A stretch of 52,149 bases of DNA from Heyndrickxia sporothermodurans (GTDB lineage: Bacteria; Bacillota; Bacilli; Bacillales; Bacillaceae_C). Below the pieces are notes generated by a model that was given only the letters and a program-made list of their open reading frames with translations, ran no database searches and was not told the DNA's origin. Shown here in pieces: positions 1-10,153 of this stretch. The DNA lies in contig BORH01000026.1 in the NCBI GenBank assembly GCA_018333075.1, positions 1 to 52,149 of the forward strand. Direction: 5' to 3'. Both the position numbers and the translations under genes were made by a program. Each line of letters starts with the position of its first letter. Position 1 is the first letter of the stretch.

Positions 1-105
1 CCGCTAATCATCAGGGAGCAAGCTCCCATCTGATTCGCTCGACTTGCATGTATTAGGCACGCCGCCAGCGTTCGTCCTGAGCCAGGATCAAACTCTCCAA
101 AAAGA
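1..105 (-). rRNA. rrs: 16S ribosomal RNA, 5' end (partial)
   Basis: Read on the minus strand, this is the universally conserved 5' end of bacterial 16S rRNA, including the 27F primer region (GAGTTTGATCCTGGCTCAG) at about 99-81 and the following helix leading to the 'AATACATGCAAGTCG' stretch. The gene runs off the left edge, so only about 105 of some 1,550 bases are present. The mature 5' end is set at about 105 by comparison with the usual Bacillus start and could be off by a few bases. It lies downstream of lysS on the same strand, as in the lysS-rrnJ junction of B. subtilis. Confidence 0.97.
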
Positions 106-166
106 TGTTTGAACGAATCAAAATCTTTGAATTTGATTTAGCTCTTATAAATTTATTAATTGACGT

Positions 167-190
167 TTCGTTTTGTTCAGTTTTCAAAGA
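167..190 (-). promoter_or_regulatory. rRNA leader motif (boxA-like / processing region)
   Basis: On the minus strand the leader carries the stretch TTTGAAAACTGAACAAAACG, which is typical of Bacillus rRNA leaders and spacers and is associated with antitermination/processing. The assignment rests on resemblance only. Confidence 0.45.
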
Positions 191-224
191 TCAATCATCG
201 TTGTGTTTTATCAGCGACTTTTAT

Positions 225-253
225 ATTTTACTATTTTAAATCACTATTGTCAA
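225..253 (-). promoter_or_regulatory. rrn promoter P2 (sigma-A)
   Basis: On the minus strand: -35 TTGACA (253-248), 17-bp spacer, -10 TAAAAT (230-225). It lies about 115 bp upstream of the 16S 5' end, the usual place for the proximal rrn promoter. Confidence 0.8.
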
Positions 254-311
254 CAACTTTTTTGTTGTTTTTTCTTAGTTTATGTCATCCACTAATGGGG
301 CAACGAATAAT

Positions 312-340
312 AATATACCACCTTTCTTTTGATGATGCAA
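312..340 (-). promoter_or_regulatory. rrn promoter P1 (sigma-A)
   Basis: On the minus strand: -35 TTGCAT (340-335), 17-bp spacer, -10 TATATT (317-312). It is about 87 bp upstream of the P2 promoter, so the operon has the tandem P1/P2 arrangement usual for Bacillus rrn operons. The rest of 341-503 is very AT-rich and holds nothing else I recognise. Confidence 0.7.
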
Positions 341-503
341 TACTTTTTTTATTTATTTTTTATTAGAAATTATTATTTTAAAATATTAATAGAACCGTTA
401 AACACTCAAGCTTAACTTAACTGCCATGTTCCGCTGATATTTACAATTTTATAAGATAGTATATTGAATTCAGTTCATTTAATAAAGCAATATAAAAATA
501 AAT

Positions 504-535
504 AAAGCTCCTACCTAATTTTAGGTAAGAGCTTT
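504..535 (-). terminator. intrinsic terminator of lysS
   Basis: Inverted repeat with a 15-bp stem (one mismatch) and a 2-nt loop, immediately after the lysS stop and followed on the minus strand by a T-rich tract. It separates lysS from the rRNA promoters. Confidence 0.85.
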
Positions 536-541
536 ATATTA

Positions 542-2029
<1,488 letters not shown>

Positions 2030-2188
2030 TCATTGTCACTCCATCCTATATTTAAAAGCTACTATATATACTTGTTTCTCTCATTATACTTTATTATTGT
2101 ACACAATTTCACATTTTCAGACATCCAAAAAGAATAGATTTTTATATATAATATATTAAAATTCTTTGTGAAAAGAAAAATTACATAA

Positions 2189-2216
2189 AAAACTACCAGT
2201 GAATACTGATAGTTTT
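2189..2216 (-). terminator. intrinsic terminator after the fol genes and dus remnant
   Basis: 12-bp stem (AAAACTA...TAGTTTT, one mismatch) with a GAAT loop, followed on the minus strand by a run of T. It sits just 7 bp beyond the stop of the decayed dus gene, where a terminator for the intact operon would be. Confidence 0.85.
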
Positions 2217-2223
2217 CTAAAAA

Positions 2224-2347
2224 TTACCCTACTTTCACTACACCCGACTCAACTTCTTTCACAATTAAACGAATGCAGAGTTGCAGACTCCAACTTTGGA
2301 GCAAAGACTACTGGGTTGTCCATTTTAATATTTCCTATCTTAAGCAT
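2224..2347 (-). pseudogene. dusB: remnant of tRNA-dihydrouridine synthase (dusB/yacF)
   Basis: Starting at ATG 2347 (AGAGG upstream) the minus strand reads MLKIGNIKMDNPVVFAP, the N-terminus of DusB-type flavoenzymes. The conserved continuation MAGVCNSAFRLIVKE is still recognisable but only by changing frame twice: one base appears lost where 'MA' should be, and one in the Arg codon after SAF. The frame then reads VESGVVKVG and stops at 2224, which looks like a C-terminal tail. The whole remnant is 124 bp, i.e. 42 codons minus 2 bases, so nearly all of a roughly 330-codon gene has been deleted. Position between yazB and lysS is exactly that of yacF in B. subtilis. That the last nine codons are the original C-terminus is inference. 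Confidence 0.85.
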
Positions 2348-2379
2348 CCATTAAACCTCTTACATTCTATATATTCATA

Positions 2380-2589
2380 TTACTTTTCTGGAGGAGTTAA
2401 ATCTTCTACTGAAATTTCAAGAAGATTTGCCACATTCCCCAAAAACTCCTCGGATGGCAAACGACTTCCTCTCTCTATTTCTCCAAGAATAGAAACAGAA
2501 ATTCCTAATTCTTTCGCAAGACCTTCCTGTGTGTAGCCTTTTAATTTGCGAAAAGCACGAATACGTCTTCCCCATTTATCTATCTCCAT
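2380..2589 (-). CDS. yazB: small XRE-family helix-turn-helix protein YazB
   Basis: A 69-residue protein that is little more than one Cro/CI-type HTH domain: WGRRIRAFRKLKGYTQEGLA (helices 1-2) and LGISVSILGEIERGSRLP (recognition helix region), residues about 6-60. It overlaps the end of folK by 10 bp, so translation is probably coupled. The homologous gene occupies the same place in the B. subtilis folate operon. Its regulatory target is unknown; a role in controlling the folate genes would be a guess. Confidence 0.9.
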   Translation of the reverse strand: MEIDKWGRRIRAFRKLKGYTQEGLAKELGISVSILGEIERGSRLPSEEFLGNVANLLEISVEDLTPPEK

Positions 2590-3068
2590 AACCGAACTCC
2601 TTCTTTATCAGGTATTTCGTCAAGAATTTGATGCAACGGGGTTGTTGCATTTGGTAACTGAACTGCAGGATCTATTTCTAATAATGGAACCAACACAAAT
2701 GCTCGCTCATGCATCCGTGGATGTGGAACAATAAGTTTCTCTGTTTCAATATTTTCGTTATTATACAGTAAAATGTCAAGGTCTATTGTTCTAGGTCCCC
2801 ACCTAATCTTCCTAATTCTTCCCATTTCTTTTTCTATTTGCAAGCACTTATCTAGTAGATCCTCCGCTATTAATTCCGTTTCAACTTTCACAGCAATATT
2901 CAAAAATTTACCTTGATCCGTATATCCAACAGGATCGGTCTCATAGATAGATGAAACGCTTAGTATGTTAACTCCCTTTTCACACTTTAGAAGACCACAA
3001 GCTTCATGTAAATTTTTTTCACGATCTTCAATATTTGATCCAATAGAAAGATATGCAATATTTTTCAT
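2580..3068 (-). CDS. folK: 6-hydroxymethyl-dihydropterin pyrophosphokinase
   Basis: Transfers pyrophosphate from ATP to 6-hydroxymethyl-7,8-dihydropterin, the step before dihydropteroate synthase in folate synthesis. The 162-residue protein has the N-terminal YLSIGSNIEDR segment, VSSIYETDPVGYTDQ, and the family signature RWGPRTIDLDILLY (about 89-102) followed by VPHPRMHERAFVLVPL. Its ATG overlaps the folB stop codon (TAATG), and its end overlaps yazB, so folP-folB-folK-yazB form one tightly coupled operon. Confidence 0.97.
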   Translation of the reverse strand: MKNIAYLSIGSNIEDREKNLHEACGLLKCEKGVNILSVSSIYETDPVGYTDQGKFLNIAVKVETELIAEDLLDKCLQIEKEMGRIRKIRWGPRTIDLDILLYNNENIETEKLIVPHPRMHERAFVLVPLLEIDPAVQLPNATTPLHQILDEIPDKEGVRLWR

Positions 3069-3430
3069 TAATCTCTTCCCCTTGAAATTTCAACTGCAAC
3101 CGATTGATAGTGGCCTCTTATCGGTGGATCAGGTTTAATCATTTGAACAGTAATTCTCTGAACGGGTGGAAATCGTTTCAAAACAACTGCAGTAATTTTC
3201 TCTGCAACTGCCTCCAATAATTGATAAGGTTTTCCTTCAACAATATCCTTGCAGCACTCATATACATCCGCATAACTCACCGTATCATTTAAATTATCCG
3301 TCTTTCCCGCTTTCTCTAAATCTAATTCGAGCGTTAGTGTTACTCTAAAGCGTTGTCCTAAGCGATTTTCCTCAGGTAACACTCCATGGTAGCCATAAAA
3401 CTCCATATTATTAATAAGTATTTTATCCAT
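3068..3430 (-). CDS. folB: dihydroneopterin aldolase
   Basis: Cleaves 7,8-dihydroneopterin to 6-hydroxymethyl-dihydropterin and glycolaldehyde. About 120 residues, the normal size, with the family segments MEFYGYHGVLPEENRLGQRF near the N-terminus and KPDPPIRGHY near the C-terminus. I chose the ATG at 3430 (MDKILIN) rather than an upstream in-frame codon at 3439 because AAGGATG lies just before it and because the B. subtilis protein starts there. It overlaps the 3' end of folP by 8 bp. Confidence 0.96.
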   Translation of the reverse strand: MDKILINNMEFYGYHGVLPEENRLGQRFRVTLTLELDLEKAGKTDNLNDTVSYADVYECCKDIVEGKPYQLLEAVAEKITAVVLKRFPPVQRITVQMIKPDPPIRGHYQSVAVEISRGRD

Positions 3431-4256
3431 TCCACCCATCCTTACTTACTAAGACATCCATCATTTTGGTCATTCTGCTTATTTGTTTTACATCATGAAC
3501 CCTCATAATCTGGCAACCTTTTTCAACACCATAACATACCGTTGCTCCTGTTGCTTCCATTCTTTCTTCTACAGGTAAATTTAATATATGTCCAATCATT
3601 GATTTTCTTGATGTCCCTAATAGAACTGGGTAACCTAAGCCAACTAATTTATCAAGATGCTTCATCATTTCAATATTTTGTTGTACACTCTTTGCAAAAC
3701 CAATTCCCGGATCGAGGATAATTTTCTCATCACTCACACCCGCTTTTTTAGCAATTGTAATACTTTCATATAGATCTGCTAGAACATCACGTATAAAGTT
3801 AGAGTAATCTAAATCCTCTCTGTTGTGCATTAATATAATCGGCACATCATATTTAGCAGCTACAGCTGCTATATCAGGATCTTTCTTAGCTCCCCAAATA
3901 TCATTAATAATATGCGCACCAGCAATTATTGCTTTCTCTGCTGTTTTCGCTTTATAAGTATCAATTGATAATGGAACATCAACTGTTTCAGTTAATGCTT
4001 CTATTATTGGAACTACTCTCGATATTTCTTCATCCACTTCTACCTCTGCAAAACCAGGTCTCGTAGATTCGCCACCAATATCAATAATATCAGCACCATC
4101 TTCCACCATCTGTTTTGCGTGCTGTACGGCATTTTCTATATTATTAAACTTCCCACCATCCGAAAAAGAATCTGGTGTAATATTTAATATCCCCATAATT
4201 AATGTCTTATTTCCATAATCTAACTGGTGTGTTCCACATTGAAGAATTTGACTCAT
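3423..4256 (-). CDS. folP: dihydropteroate synthase (sulfonamide target)
   Basis: Joins 6-hydroxymethyl-dihydropterin pyrophosphate to p-aminobenzoate. The 277-residue TIM-barrel protein shows the pterin-binding signatures MGILNITPDSFSDGGKF (about 21-37) and DIIDIGGESTRPG (about 56-68), and IILDPGIGFAKS. Good ribosome-binding site (AAGGAG) before ATG 4256. In B. subtilis the p-aminobenzoate genes pabB-pabA-pabC precede this gene; here the next gene upstream is cysK, after only 202 bp holding the cysK terminator, so folP must start its own transcript. I could not identify a convincing -35/-10 pair in that gap. Confidence 0.97.
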   Translation of the reverse strand: MSQILQCGTHQLDYGNKTLIMGILNITPDSFSDGGKFNNIENAVQHAKQMVEDGADIIDIGGESTRPGFAEVEVDEEISRVVPIIEALTETVDVPLSIDTYKAKTAEKAIIAGAHIINDIWGAKKDPDIAAVAAKYDVPIILMHNREDLDYSNFIRDVLADLYESITIAKKAGVSDEKIILDPGIGFAKSVQQNIEMMKHLDKLVGLGYPVLLGTSRKSMIGHILNLPVEERMEATGATVCYGVEKGCQIMRVHDVKQISRMTKMMDVLVSKDGWNG

Positions 4257-4404
4257 TCATTATTCTCCTTCCAAAACATCTGCAAGTATATCTATTAATA
4301 GTCTAACGCTTTATTATTAAATTTAACAACCCTAACATCACGGAAATAAACATACGTATACTTTTATAGCCAAAAAAGGACTGTCTTTAAGGATTTACAA
4401 ATAA

Positions 4405-4436
4405 AAAAGACATACGGGTATCCCGAATGTCTTTTT
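4405..4436 (-). terminator. intrinsic terminator of cysK
   Basis: Stem AAAAAGACATxCGGG with its complement and a loop of two or three bases, followed on the minus strand by a T run; lies between the cysK stop and the folP start. Confidence 0.85.
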
Positions 4437-4458
4437 CCTCTAATCAAATCTTACTGCA

Positions 4459-5385
4459 TTAACCTTCAAATTGGTAAAGTGGTGTACTTAAATACCTCTC
4501 ACCATTGTCAGGAATGATTGCTAATACTCTTTTCCCTTTTCCAAGTTCACTCGCAACTTTTAAAGCTGCGTGAACAGCAGCACCTGCAGAAATTCCACCA
4601 AGTATCCCTTCTTCACTAGCGACCTTTCTTGATGCTTCAAAGGCTTCTTCTGTTGCTACATGAATAATTTCATCATAGACCTCTCTATTCAATGTATCAG
4701 GAACAAAGTTAGCACCTAATCCTTGAATTTTATGTGGACCTGGTTTTCCACCAGCAAGGATTGGAGAATCTTTTGGTTCAACTGCAAAGATTTTTATATT
4801 TGGATATTTTTCCTTTAATACTTGTCCTGCACCTGTAATAGTGCCTCCTGTACCAATTCCTGCGACAAACGCATCCAATTGATCGCCCATTTGTTCCACA
4901 ATTTCTTTACCAGTCGTTAAACGATGAACCTCAGGGTTTGCTTCATTTTTAAATTGCTGTGGCATAAAATAACCGTTTTCTTTCTCTAGCTCTTCTGCTT
5001 TTCGAACTGCACCATTCATTCCTTCTGCTCCTGGTGTAAGCACAAGTTCTGCACCATATGCACGAAGCAGGTTTCTACGCTCCAAGCTCATTGTATCTGG
5101 CATAACTAGTACCGCTTTATATCCCTTTACAGCAGCAATCATCGCAAGACCAATTCCAGTATTCCCACTTGTTGGTTCAACAATGGTATCACCTGGTTTA
5201 ATCTTCCCTTCCCTTTCCGCTGCTTCAATCATAGCTAGAGCAATACGATCCTTTACACTACTTCCCGGGTTCATATATTCAAGTTTAAGGTACACATCTG
5301 CTTGATTTTCACTAGTTAGACGATTTAACTTAACAACAGGGGTTCCACCGACTAATTCGGCAATTGAATTGACTAAACGCACCAT
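4459..5385 (-). CDS. cysK: cysteine synthase A (O-acetylserine thiol-lyase)
   Basis: PLP-dependent enzyme that makes cysteine from O-acetylserine and sulfide. The 308-residue protein carries the PLP-lysine motif NPGSSVKDR (Lys about 44), the substrate-binding loop PTSGNTG (about 67-74), [10 protein letters not shown] (phosphate cradle, about 177-186) and the C-terminal SAGAA motif. Length is typical. It is flanked by its own promoter and a terminator, so it is monocistronic, whereas in B. subtilis a PrsA-like gene (yacD) sits between hslO and cysK. Confidence 0.97.
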   Translation of the reverse strand: MVRLVNSIAELVGGTPVVKLNRLTSENQADVYLKLEYMNPGSSVKDRIALAMIEAAEREGKIKPGDTIVEPTSGNTGIGLAMIAAVKGYKAVLVMPDTMSLERRNLLRAYGAELVLTPGAEGMNGAVRKAEELEKENGYFMPQQFKNEANPEVHRLTTGKEIVEQMGDQLDAFVAGIGTGGTITGAGQVLKEKYPNIKIFAVEPKDSPILAGGKPGPHKIQGLGANFVPDTLNREVYDEIIHVATEEAFEASRKVASEEGILGGISAGAAVHAALKVASELGKGKRVLAIIPDNGERYLSTPLYQFEG

Positions 5386-5431
5386 TTTCCCACCTCAAAT
5401 TCCGAGTATTTTTATTGGTTTTATTATTAAA

Positions 5432-5460
5432 AATTTACCATTCAACAATTGAAAAGTCAA
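5432..5460 (-). promoter_or_regulatory. cysK promoter (sigma-A)
   Basis: On the minus strand: -35 TTGACT (5460-5455), 17-bp spacer, -10 TAAATT (5437-5432), about 46 bp before the cysK start. B. subtilis cysK is a CymR target; I could not confirm a CymR site here. Confidence 0.65.
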
Positions 5461-5530
5461 TATATTTAGGCTTTACTATTATAAAGTCGATTTATTACTA
5501 AAAGCTTTATAGACAATATTCATTGGAATG

Positions 5531-5566
5531 TAAAAGACATAAGCTATTATATACTTATGTCTTTTA
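5531..5566 (-). terminator. probable terminator of hslO
   Basis: 13-bp perfect inverted repeat (TAAAAGACATAAG and complement) with a 10-nt loop downstream of hslO. The T run is short (4), so termination may be partial. Confidence 0.6.
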
Positions 5567-5633
5567 CATTTTACATATCCGCTTTTATAAATTAATATTA
5601 ATAATCATACACATTACCGAAGCGATAAGATTA

Positions 5634-6512
5634 TTAGTTTGCTTCTTCCAACAATTCCTCTAGCTCCGCTTTAGAAAATACATATTTTTCGTTACAAAAA
5701 TGACATTGCGCTTCTGCTTTTCCATCTTCTTCTATCATTTCTTTGATTTCACTTTTTCCTAAACTAATAATGGCTGCCCCAAATCTTTCCTTGGAACAAT
5801 TACAAGTAAATTGAACTGGCATTGTTTCCAATACTTTCACATTATCTTTCCCTAATGCATTTTCTAAAATTTCTTCAGGACTTAATCCTTTTTGGATAAG
5901 CTTAGAAATTGGTTCTGTTGTTTGTAGCCTTTTTTCAATTTCATCAATAACCTGTTCTTCTGTTCCAGGTAATAATTGGATAATAAATCCTCCTGATGCA
6001 AGAATTGAATTATCCGGATTAACAAGAACACCAACTCCTACAGACGATGGAGTTTGTTCCGATGTCACAAAATAATAAGTAAAATCTTCTCCAAGTTCAC
6101 CGGATACAATAGGAACCTGCCCCGAAAAATGTTCTCTTAATCCTAAATCTTTTACTACCGTTAATGTTCCCTCAGTTCCAACTGCTCTTCTTACATCCAG
6201 TTTTCCTTTTTCATTTAAATCAAAGTGAACCTGCGGATTCGTTACATATCCTCTTACATCACCTTTTGAATTGCTATCAACAAGAATAGGACCGATTGGG
6301 CCATTTCCTTCAATTTTTATCGTAAGCTTTTCTTCTCCCTTTAACATGGCACCCATCATAACACCTGCAGACATTGCTCGACCTAATGCAGCCGATGCAG
6401 TCGGCCATGTATAATGACGACGTACTGCTTCTCCAACTGTATCAGTGCTTTTTACTGCATATGCACGAACTTGATTATTATATGCTAAAGCTTTAACTAA
6501 ATAATCTCCCAT
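5634..6512 (-). CDS. hslO: redox-regulated chaperone Hsp33
   Basis: Holdase chaperone switched on by disulfide formation; cytoplasmic. About 292 residues. The regulatory zinc site is intact near the C-terminus: C-x-C in [11 protein letters not shown] and C-x2-C in [10 protein letters not shown]. The conserved core includes [21 protein letters not shown] and [11 protein letters not shown] prefer the ATG at 6512 ([11 protein letters not shown]), which has AAGG five bases upstream and matches the B. subtilis start; an in-frame codon at 6533 would overlap coaX. Follows coaX with a 13-bp gap and is probably cotranscribed. Confidence 0.95.
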   Translation of the reverse strand: MGDYLVKALAYNNQVRAYAVKSTDTVGEAVRRHYTWPTASAALGRAMSAGVMMGAMLKGEEKLTIKIEGNGPIGPILVDSNSKGDVRGYVTNPQVHFDLNEKGKLDVRRAVGTEGTLTVVKDLGLREHFSGQVPIVSGELGEDFTYYFVTSEQTPSSVGVGVLVNPDNSILASGGFIIQLLPGTEEQVIDEIEKRLQTTEPISKLIQKGLSPEEILENALGKDNVKVLETMPVQFTCNCSKERFGAAIISLGKSEIKEMIEEDGKAEAQCHFCNEKYVFSKAELEELLEEAN

Positions 6513-6525
6513 TCTAACCTTCCCT

Positions 6526-7299
6526 TCATCCATTTGTATTTCGTTTATATATTAGACGTAATCCCGTCAATGTCAAAAACGGATCTACGATATCAATCAC
6601 TTTTGATTCATTAGCAATTAAATTTGCATGACCGCCTGTAGCTATAACAGTAGGTTCTTTCTTACTGTATGCTTTCATACGTGTAACAATACCTTCTACT
6701 TGTCCAACATAACCATACACAATTCCAGCTTGCATCGCTGCAACAGTATTTTTCCCGACGACTCCCTCAGTTCTAGCGATTTCAATCCGTGGAAGTTTAG
6801 CAGCCTTAGAATAAAGTGCTTCTGCAGATATCCCTATTCCTGGAGCTATGGCTCCCCCCATATATTGACTATGCTCGTTAATATAGCAAAAGGTTGTTGC
6901 TGTCCCAAAATCAACGATAATAAGAGGACTTCCATATTCTTTTATCCCAGCAACCGCATTGACAATACGGTCAGCTCCAACCTCTCTTGGATTCTCATAT
7001 TTAATATCTAATCCTGTCTTAATTCCCGGTCCAACAACTAATGGTTTTACATGGAAATATTTATTACACATTCTTTCTAATGTATACATGATTGGAGGGA
7101 CAACAGTCGAGATTATGATTCCATTAATATCCTTGAATTCAATCCCAACATGTTGGAACAACGATCTAATTACCATTGCATATTCATCTTCTGACTTATG
7201 GCGATTGGTTTCCACTCTCCAATGAAACTTTAATACATCATCATCATACACGCCTAATACAATGTTTGTATTACCTACATCTAAAACGAATAACATCAT
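6526..7299 (-). CDS. coaX: type III pantothenate kinase
   Basis: Phosphorylates pantothenate, the first step of coenzyme A synthesis. The 257-residue protein has the type III signatures: N-terminal phosphate-binding DVGNTN (about 7-12), GADRIVNA (about 108-115), [11 protein letters not shown] (about 129-139) and MGGAIAPGI. The start is ATGATG; either Met at 7299 or 7296 could serve. It lies between ftsH and hslO, the conserved Bacillus position. Confidence 0.97.
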   Translation of the reverse strand: MMLFVLDVGNTNIVLGVYDDDVLKFHWRVETNRHKSEDEYAMVIRSLFQHVGIEFKDINGIIISTVVPPIMYTLERMCNKYFHVKPLVVGPGIKTGLDIKYENPREVGADRIVNAVAGIKEYGSPLIIVDFGTATTFCYINEHSQYMGGAIAPGIGISAEALYSKAAKLPRIEIARTEGVVGKNTVAAMQAGIVYGYVGQVEGIVTRMKAYSKKEPTVIATGGHANLIANESKVIDIVDPFLTLTGLRLIYKRNTNG

Positions 7300-7409
7300 C
7301 TCACCACTTTAAATTAGACTTTTTTATGCCAACATCATACCATAATTTATTTCCCATTAAATAATAATAAGAACTTAATCTTAGAACTTACATATAAGAG
7401 GATTATAAA

Positions 7410-7447
7410 AAAAGGACAACGCTATTATATAATAACGTTGTCCTTTT
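7410..7447 (-). terminator. intrinsic terminator of ftsH
   Basis: Long stem (AAAAGGACAACG and complement, continuing through an AT-rich inner part) just after the ftsH stop, followed by T7 on the minus strand. coaX therefore starts a new transcript downstream. Confidence 0.9.
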
Positions 7448-7457
7448 AAGAAATAAT

Positions 7458-9464
7458 TTATTCTTTTGGTTCATCTTTGGTATCTTTATTTGGATCGACT
7501 GTAGGTCCAAACTTTTCTGGACGTTGTTCTTCCGTTTCATCAGTCAAAGAAGAATTATCCTGCTTCTTAATATTTACTTTTAATGAATCGGTTGAATCAT
7601 CTTTATTTACATTAAAAGTTTCTGCCGTAGATGCTTTTCTTTCTGGTAATGTACCATGATCAAAAATGTGTTTAATTTGTTCCGCATCTAAAGTTTCAAC
7701 ATCTAACAATGTTTCCGCAATAATTGTAAACTTCTCGCGGTTTTCCGTAATGATTTTTCTCGCACGCTCATAACACTCTTTAATAATGTCTTGAATTTCA
7801 GTATCAATTTCATATGCAATCTTATCTGAATAATTTTGTTCATTATTAAAGTCTCTACCTAGAAATACTTGACCACCTTGAGATTGACCGAATTGCAACG
7901 GTCCAAGCTTATCACTCATCCCATACTCAGTAACCATTTTTCTTGCAATATTAGTCGCACGTTGGAAGTCGTTAGAAGCTCCTGTAGATACCTCACCAAA
8001 GGTAACTTCCTCAGCAACTCGACCACCTAGTAGGCCAGTAATCTTATCAAGAAGCTCAGGCTTTGTCATTAAGTAACGGTCTTCCTTAGGTAACATGACC
8101 GCATATCCACCTGCTTGACCACGAGGAACAATTGTTACTTTGTGAACCATTTCTGCCTCATCAAGTACAAGCCCAATAATCGTATGACCACTTTCATGAT
8201 AGGCAACAATTTTTCGTTCTTTTTGAGAAACTACACGGCTTTTTTTCGATGGCCCTGCAATAACTCGGTCTGTTGCTTCATCGACATCAGTCATATCAAT
8301 TTTCTTTTTATTTTGTCTTGCCGCAACGAGTGCAGCTTCATTAAGTAGATTCTCTAGATCAGCACCTGAGAATCCTGGTGTTCTCATCGCAATAGCTTTC
8401 AAATCAACAGTGCTGTCTAACGGCTTATTTCTTGCATGAACACGTAGAACTGCTTCACGACCGTTAACATCTGGACGGTCAACCGTAATTTGACGATCAA
8501 AACGACCTGGACGTAATAATGCAGGGTCAAGAATATCTGGTCTGTTTGTTGCAGCTACAATGATAATTCCTTCATTCGCCCCAAATCCATCCATTTCAAC
8601 AAGCAATTGGTTCAACGTTTGTTCACGTTCATCGTGCCCACCGCCAAGACCAGCGCCACGTTGACGTCCTACTGCATCAATTTCATCGATAAATATAATA
8701 CATGGAGCATTTTTCTTAGCATTTTCAAATAAATCACGAACCCTTGAAGCACCGACCCCAACAAACATTTCCACAAAGTCAGAACCACTTATAGAGAAAA
8801 ATGGGACACCTGCTTCACCAGCTACTGCACGAGCTAATAATGTTTTACCTGTACCAGGAGGTCCAACAAGTAAAACACCTTTTGGAATTCTTGCTCCTAG
8901 CTCAGCAAACTTTCTTGGATCCTTCAAAAACTCTACAACTTCAACTAGTTCTTGTTTTTCTTCATCTGCACCAGCCACATCGCGGAAGCGTACCTTTTTC
9001 TTATCATCATTGTAAAGCTTTGCTTTACTTTTCCCAAAGTTCATTACACGGCCACCGCCGCCTTGGGCTTGATTCAATAAGAAGAAGAAAAGGATGAAAA
9101 TAATAACAAAAGGAATAATGGATGTGAAAAAGGATACCCAGCCATTTGTTTCCTTTGCTGGCATATTTTTCATTACAGTATCTTTTGCATCAGCTGCCTT
9201 TTCAATTCGATCTAGGGCCGTTGGACTGTTTAATACATAAGTAATAAACTGTGTCTTATCATTTAATTCTCCTCTTACTTCATAAACGCCTCGTTCAGGC
9301 TGTGATGAAAATTCTTTTACATCCCCTTTTTCTAAATGGGAAATAAATTGATCATATGTTATATCTTTTGTCGGCTCATTGTTATTGTTAAAGTAACTTA
9401 CAATTCCAATAAGGACGAGAAATAGTAATACATAAAAGATTGTATTTCTAAAGATTCTACTCAT
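7458..9464 (-). CDS. ftsH: ATP-dependent membrane zinc metalloprotease FtsH
   Basis: Membrane-bound AAA+ protease that degrades membrane and regulatory proteins. 668 residues: TM segment about 7-25, extracytoplasmic domain, second TM about 107-130, then the AAA module with Walker A GPPGTGKT (about 201-208), Walker [15 protein letters not shown], the SRH region, and the zinc-protease motif HESGH (about 424-428). The C-terminal tail is acidic and low-complexity, as in Bacillus. Strong RBS (GGAGGAGG) before ATG 9464. Own promoter in the 128-bp gap after hprT. Confidence 0.98.
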   Translation of the reverse strand: MSRIFRNTIFYVLLFLVLIGIVSYFNNNNEPTKDITYDQFISHLEKGDVKEFSSQPERGVYEVRGELNDKTQFITYVLNSPTALDRIEKAADAKDTVMKNMPAKETNGWVSFFTSIIPFVIIFILFFFLLNQAQGGGGRVMNFGKSKAKLYNDDKKKVRFRDVAGADEEKQELVEVVEFLKDPRKFAELGARIPKGVLLVGPPGTGKTLLARAVAGEAGVPFFSISGSDFVEMFVGVGASRVRDLFENAKKNAPCIIFIDEIDAVGRQRGAGLGGGHDEREQTLNQLLVEMDGFGANEGIIIVAATNRPDILDPALLRPGRFDRQITVDRPDVNGREAVLRVHARNKPLDSTVDLKAIAMRTPGFSGADLENLLNEAALVAARQNKKKIDMTDVDEATDRVIAGPSKKSRVVSQKERKIVAYHESGHTIIGLVLDEAEMVHKVTIVPRGQAGGYAVMLPKEDRYLMTKPELLDKITGLLGGRVAEEVTFGEVSTGASNDFQRATNIARKMVTEYGMSDKLGPLQFGQSQGGQVFLGRDFNNEQNYSDKIAYEIDTEIQDIIKECYERARKIITENREKFTIIAETLLDVETLDAEQIKHIFDHGTLPERKASTAETFNVNKDDSTDSLKVNIKKQDNSSLTDETEEQRPEKFGPTVDPNKDTKDEPKE

Positions 9465-9500
9465 TCCTTACCTCCTCCCACGGTCAAAAAACTATATTCA

Positions 9501-9530
9501 ATAGTATCATAGAAATTCTTAACTTTACAA
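9501..9530 (-). promoter_or_regulatory. ftsH promoter (sigma-A)
   Basis: On the minus strand: -35 TTGTAA (9530-9525), 18-bp spacer, -10 TACTAT (9506-9501), 37 bp before the start codon. Confidence 0.6.
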
Positions 9531-9592
9531 CAATTTGCATTTTTGGTTATTAATTCGACTAAAGCTTTGAAAACTCTTTTTTATTTTTTTCT

Positions 9593-10138
9593 TTATTCGC
9601 CTTTGCTATACACTTCTGGTTTAAGAACACCTATATAAGGAAGATTACGATATCTTTCAGCATAATCCAAGCCATAACCTACAACAAAAGCATCTGGCAC
9701 ATTAAAACCGACATAATCGGCTTCAATATTCGCCTTTCTACCAGAAGGCTTATCAAGCAAGGTAACAATTTTTATGGACTTAGCTTTACGATAACGGAAT
9801 AACTCCACTAAATAACTTAGTGTAAGGCCGCTATCAATAATGTCTTCAATAATTAAAATATCTCTTCCTTCTACAGAGGTATCTAAATCTTTCAAGATTT
9901 TCACTTCACCAGAAGAGACCATTGATTTTCCATAGCTTGATACGTCCATAAAGTCCATTTCTAAATAAGTATCCACTTGCTTTAATAAATCTGACATAAA
10001 CAGCATAGCACCTTTTAGGACCCCAATTGCTAAAGGAAAACGATCCTGATATTCAATGGTTAGCTGTTCGGCTATTTCCTTTGTTTTTTTTTGGATTTCT
10101 TCTTCACTAATTAATACTTTTTCAATATCCTGTTTCAT
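9593..10138 (-). CDS. hprT: hypoxanthine phosphoribosyltransferase
   Basis: Salvages hypoxanthine and guanine with PRPP. 181 residues, type I phosphoribosyltransferase fold, with the PRPP-binding motif [12 protein letters not shown] (about 95-106) and the hood segment [12 protein letters not shown] at the C-terminus. It follows tilS with a 15-bp gap, the conserved tilS-hprT pair; in B. subtilis TilS and HprT are known to act together in controlling ftsH. Confidence 0.97.
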   Translation of the reverse strand: MKQDIEKVLISEEEIQKKTKEIAEQLTIEYQDRFPLAIGVLKGAMLFMSDLLKQVDTYLEMDFMDVSSYGKSMVSSGEVKILKDLDTSVEGRDILIIEDIIDSGLTLSYLVELFRYRKAKSIKIVTLLDKPSGRKANIEADYVGFNVPDAFVVGYGLDYAERYRNLPYIGVLKPEVYSKGE

Positions 10139-10153
10139 TGAAATATTTGCCCC

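Noticed and set aside
160-366. 68-codon plus-strand ORF
   Set aside because: Covers the rrn promoters on the other strand, low complexity, no RBS.
6628-7225. Two plus-strand ORFs of 127 and 88 codons
   Set aside because: Shadows of coaX, which is strongly supported on the minus strand; Cys/Ser/Phe-rich shadow composition.
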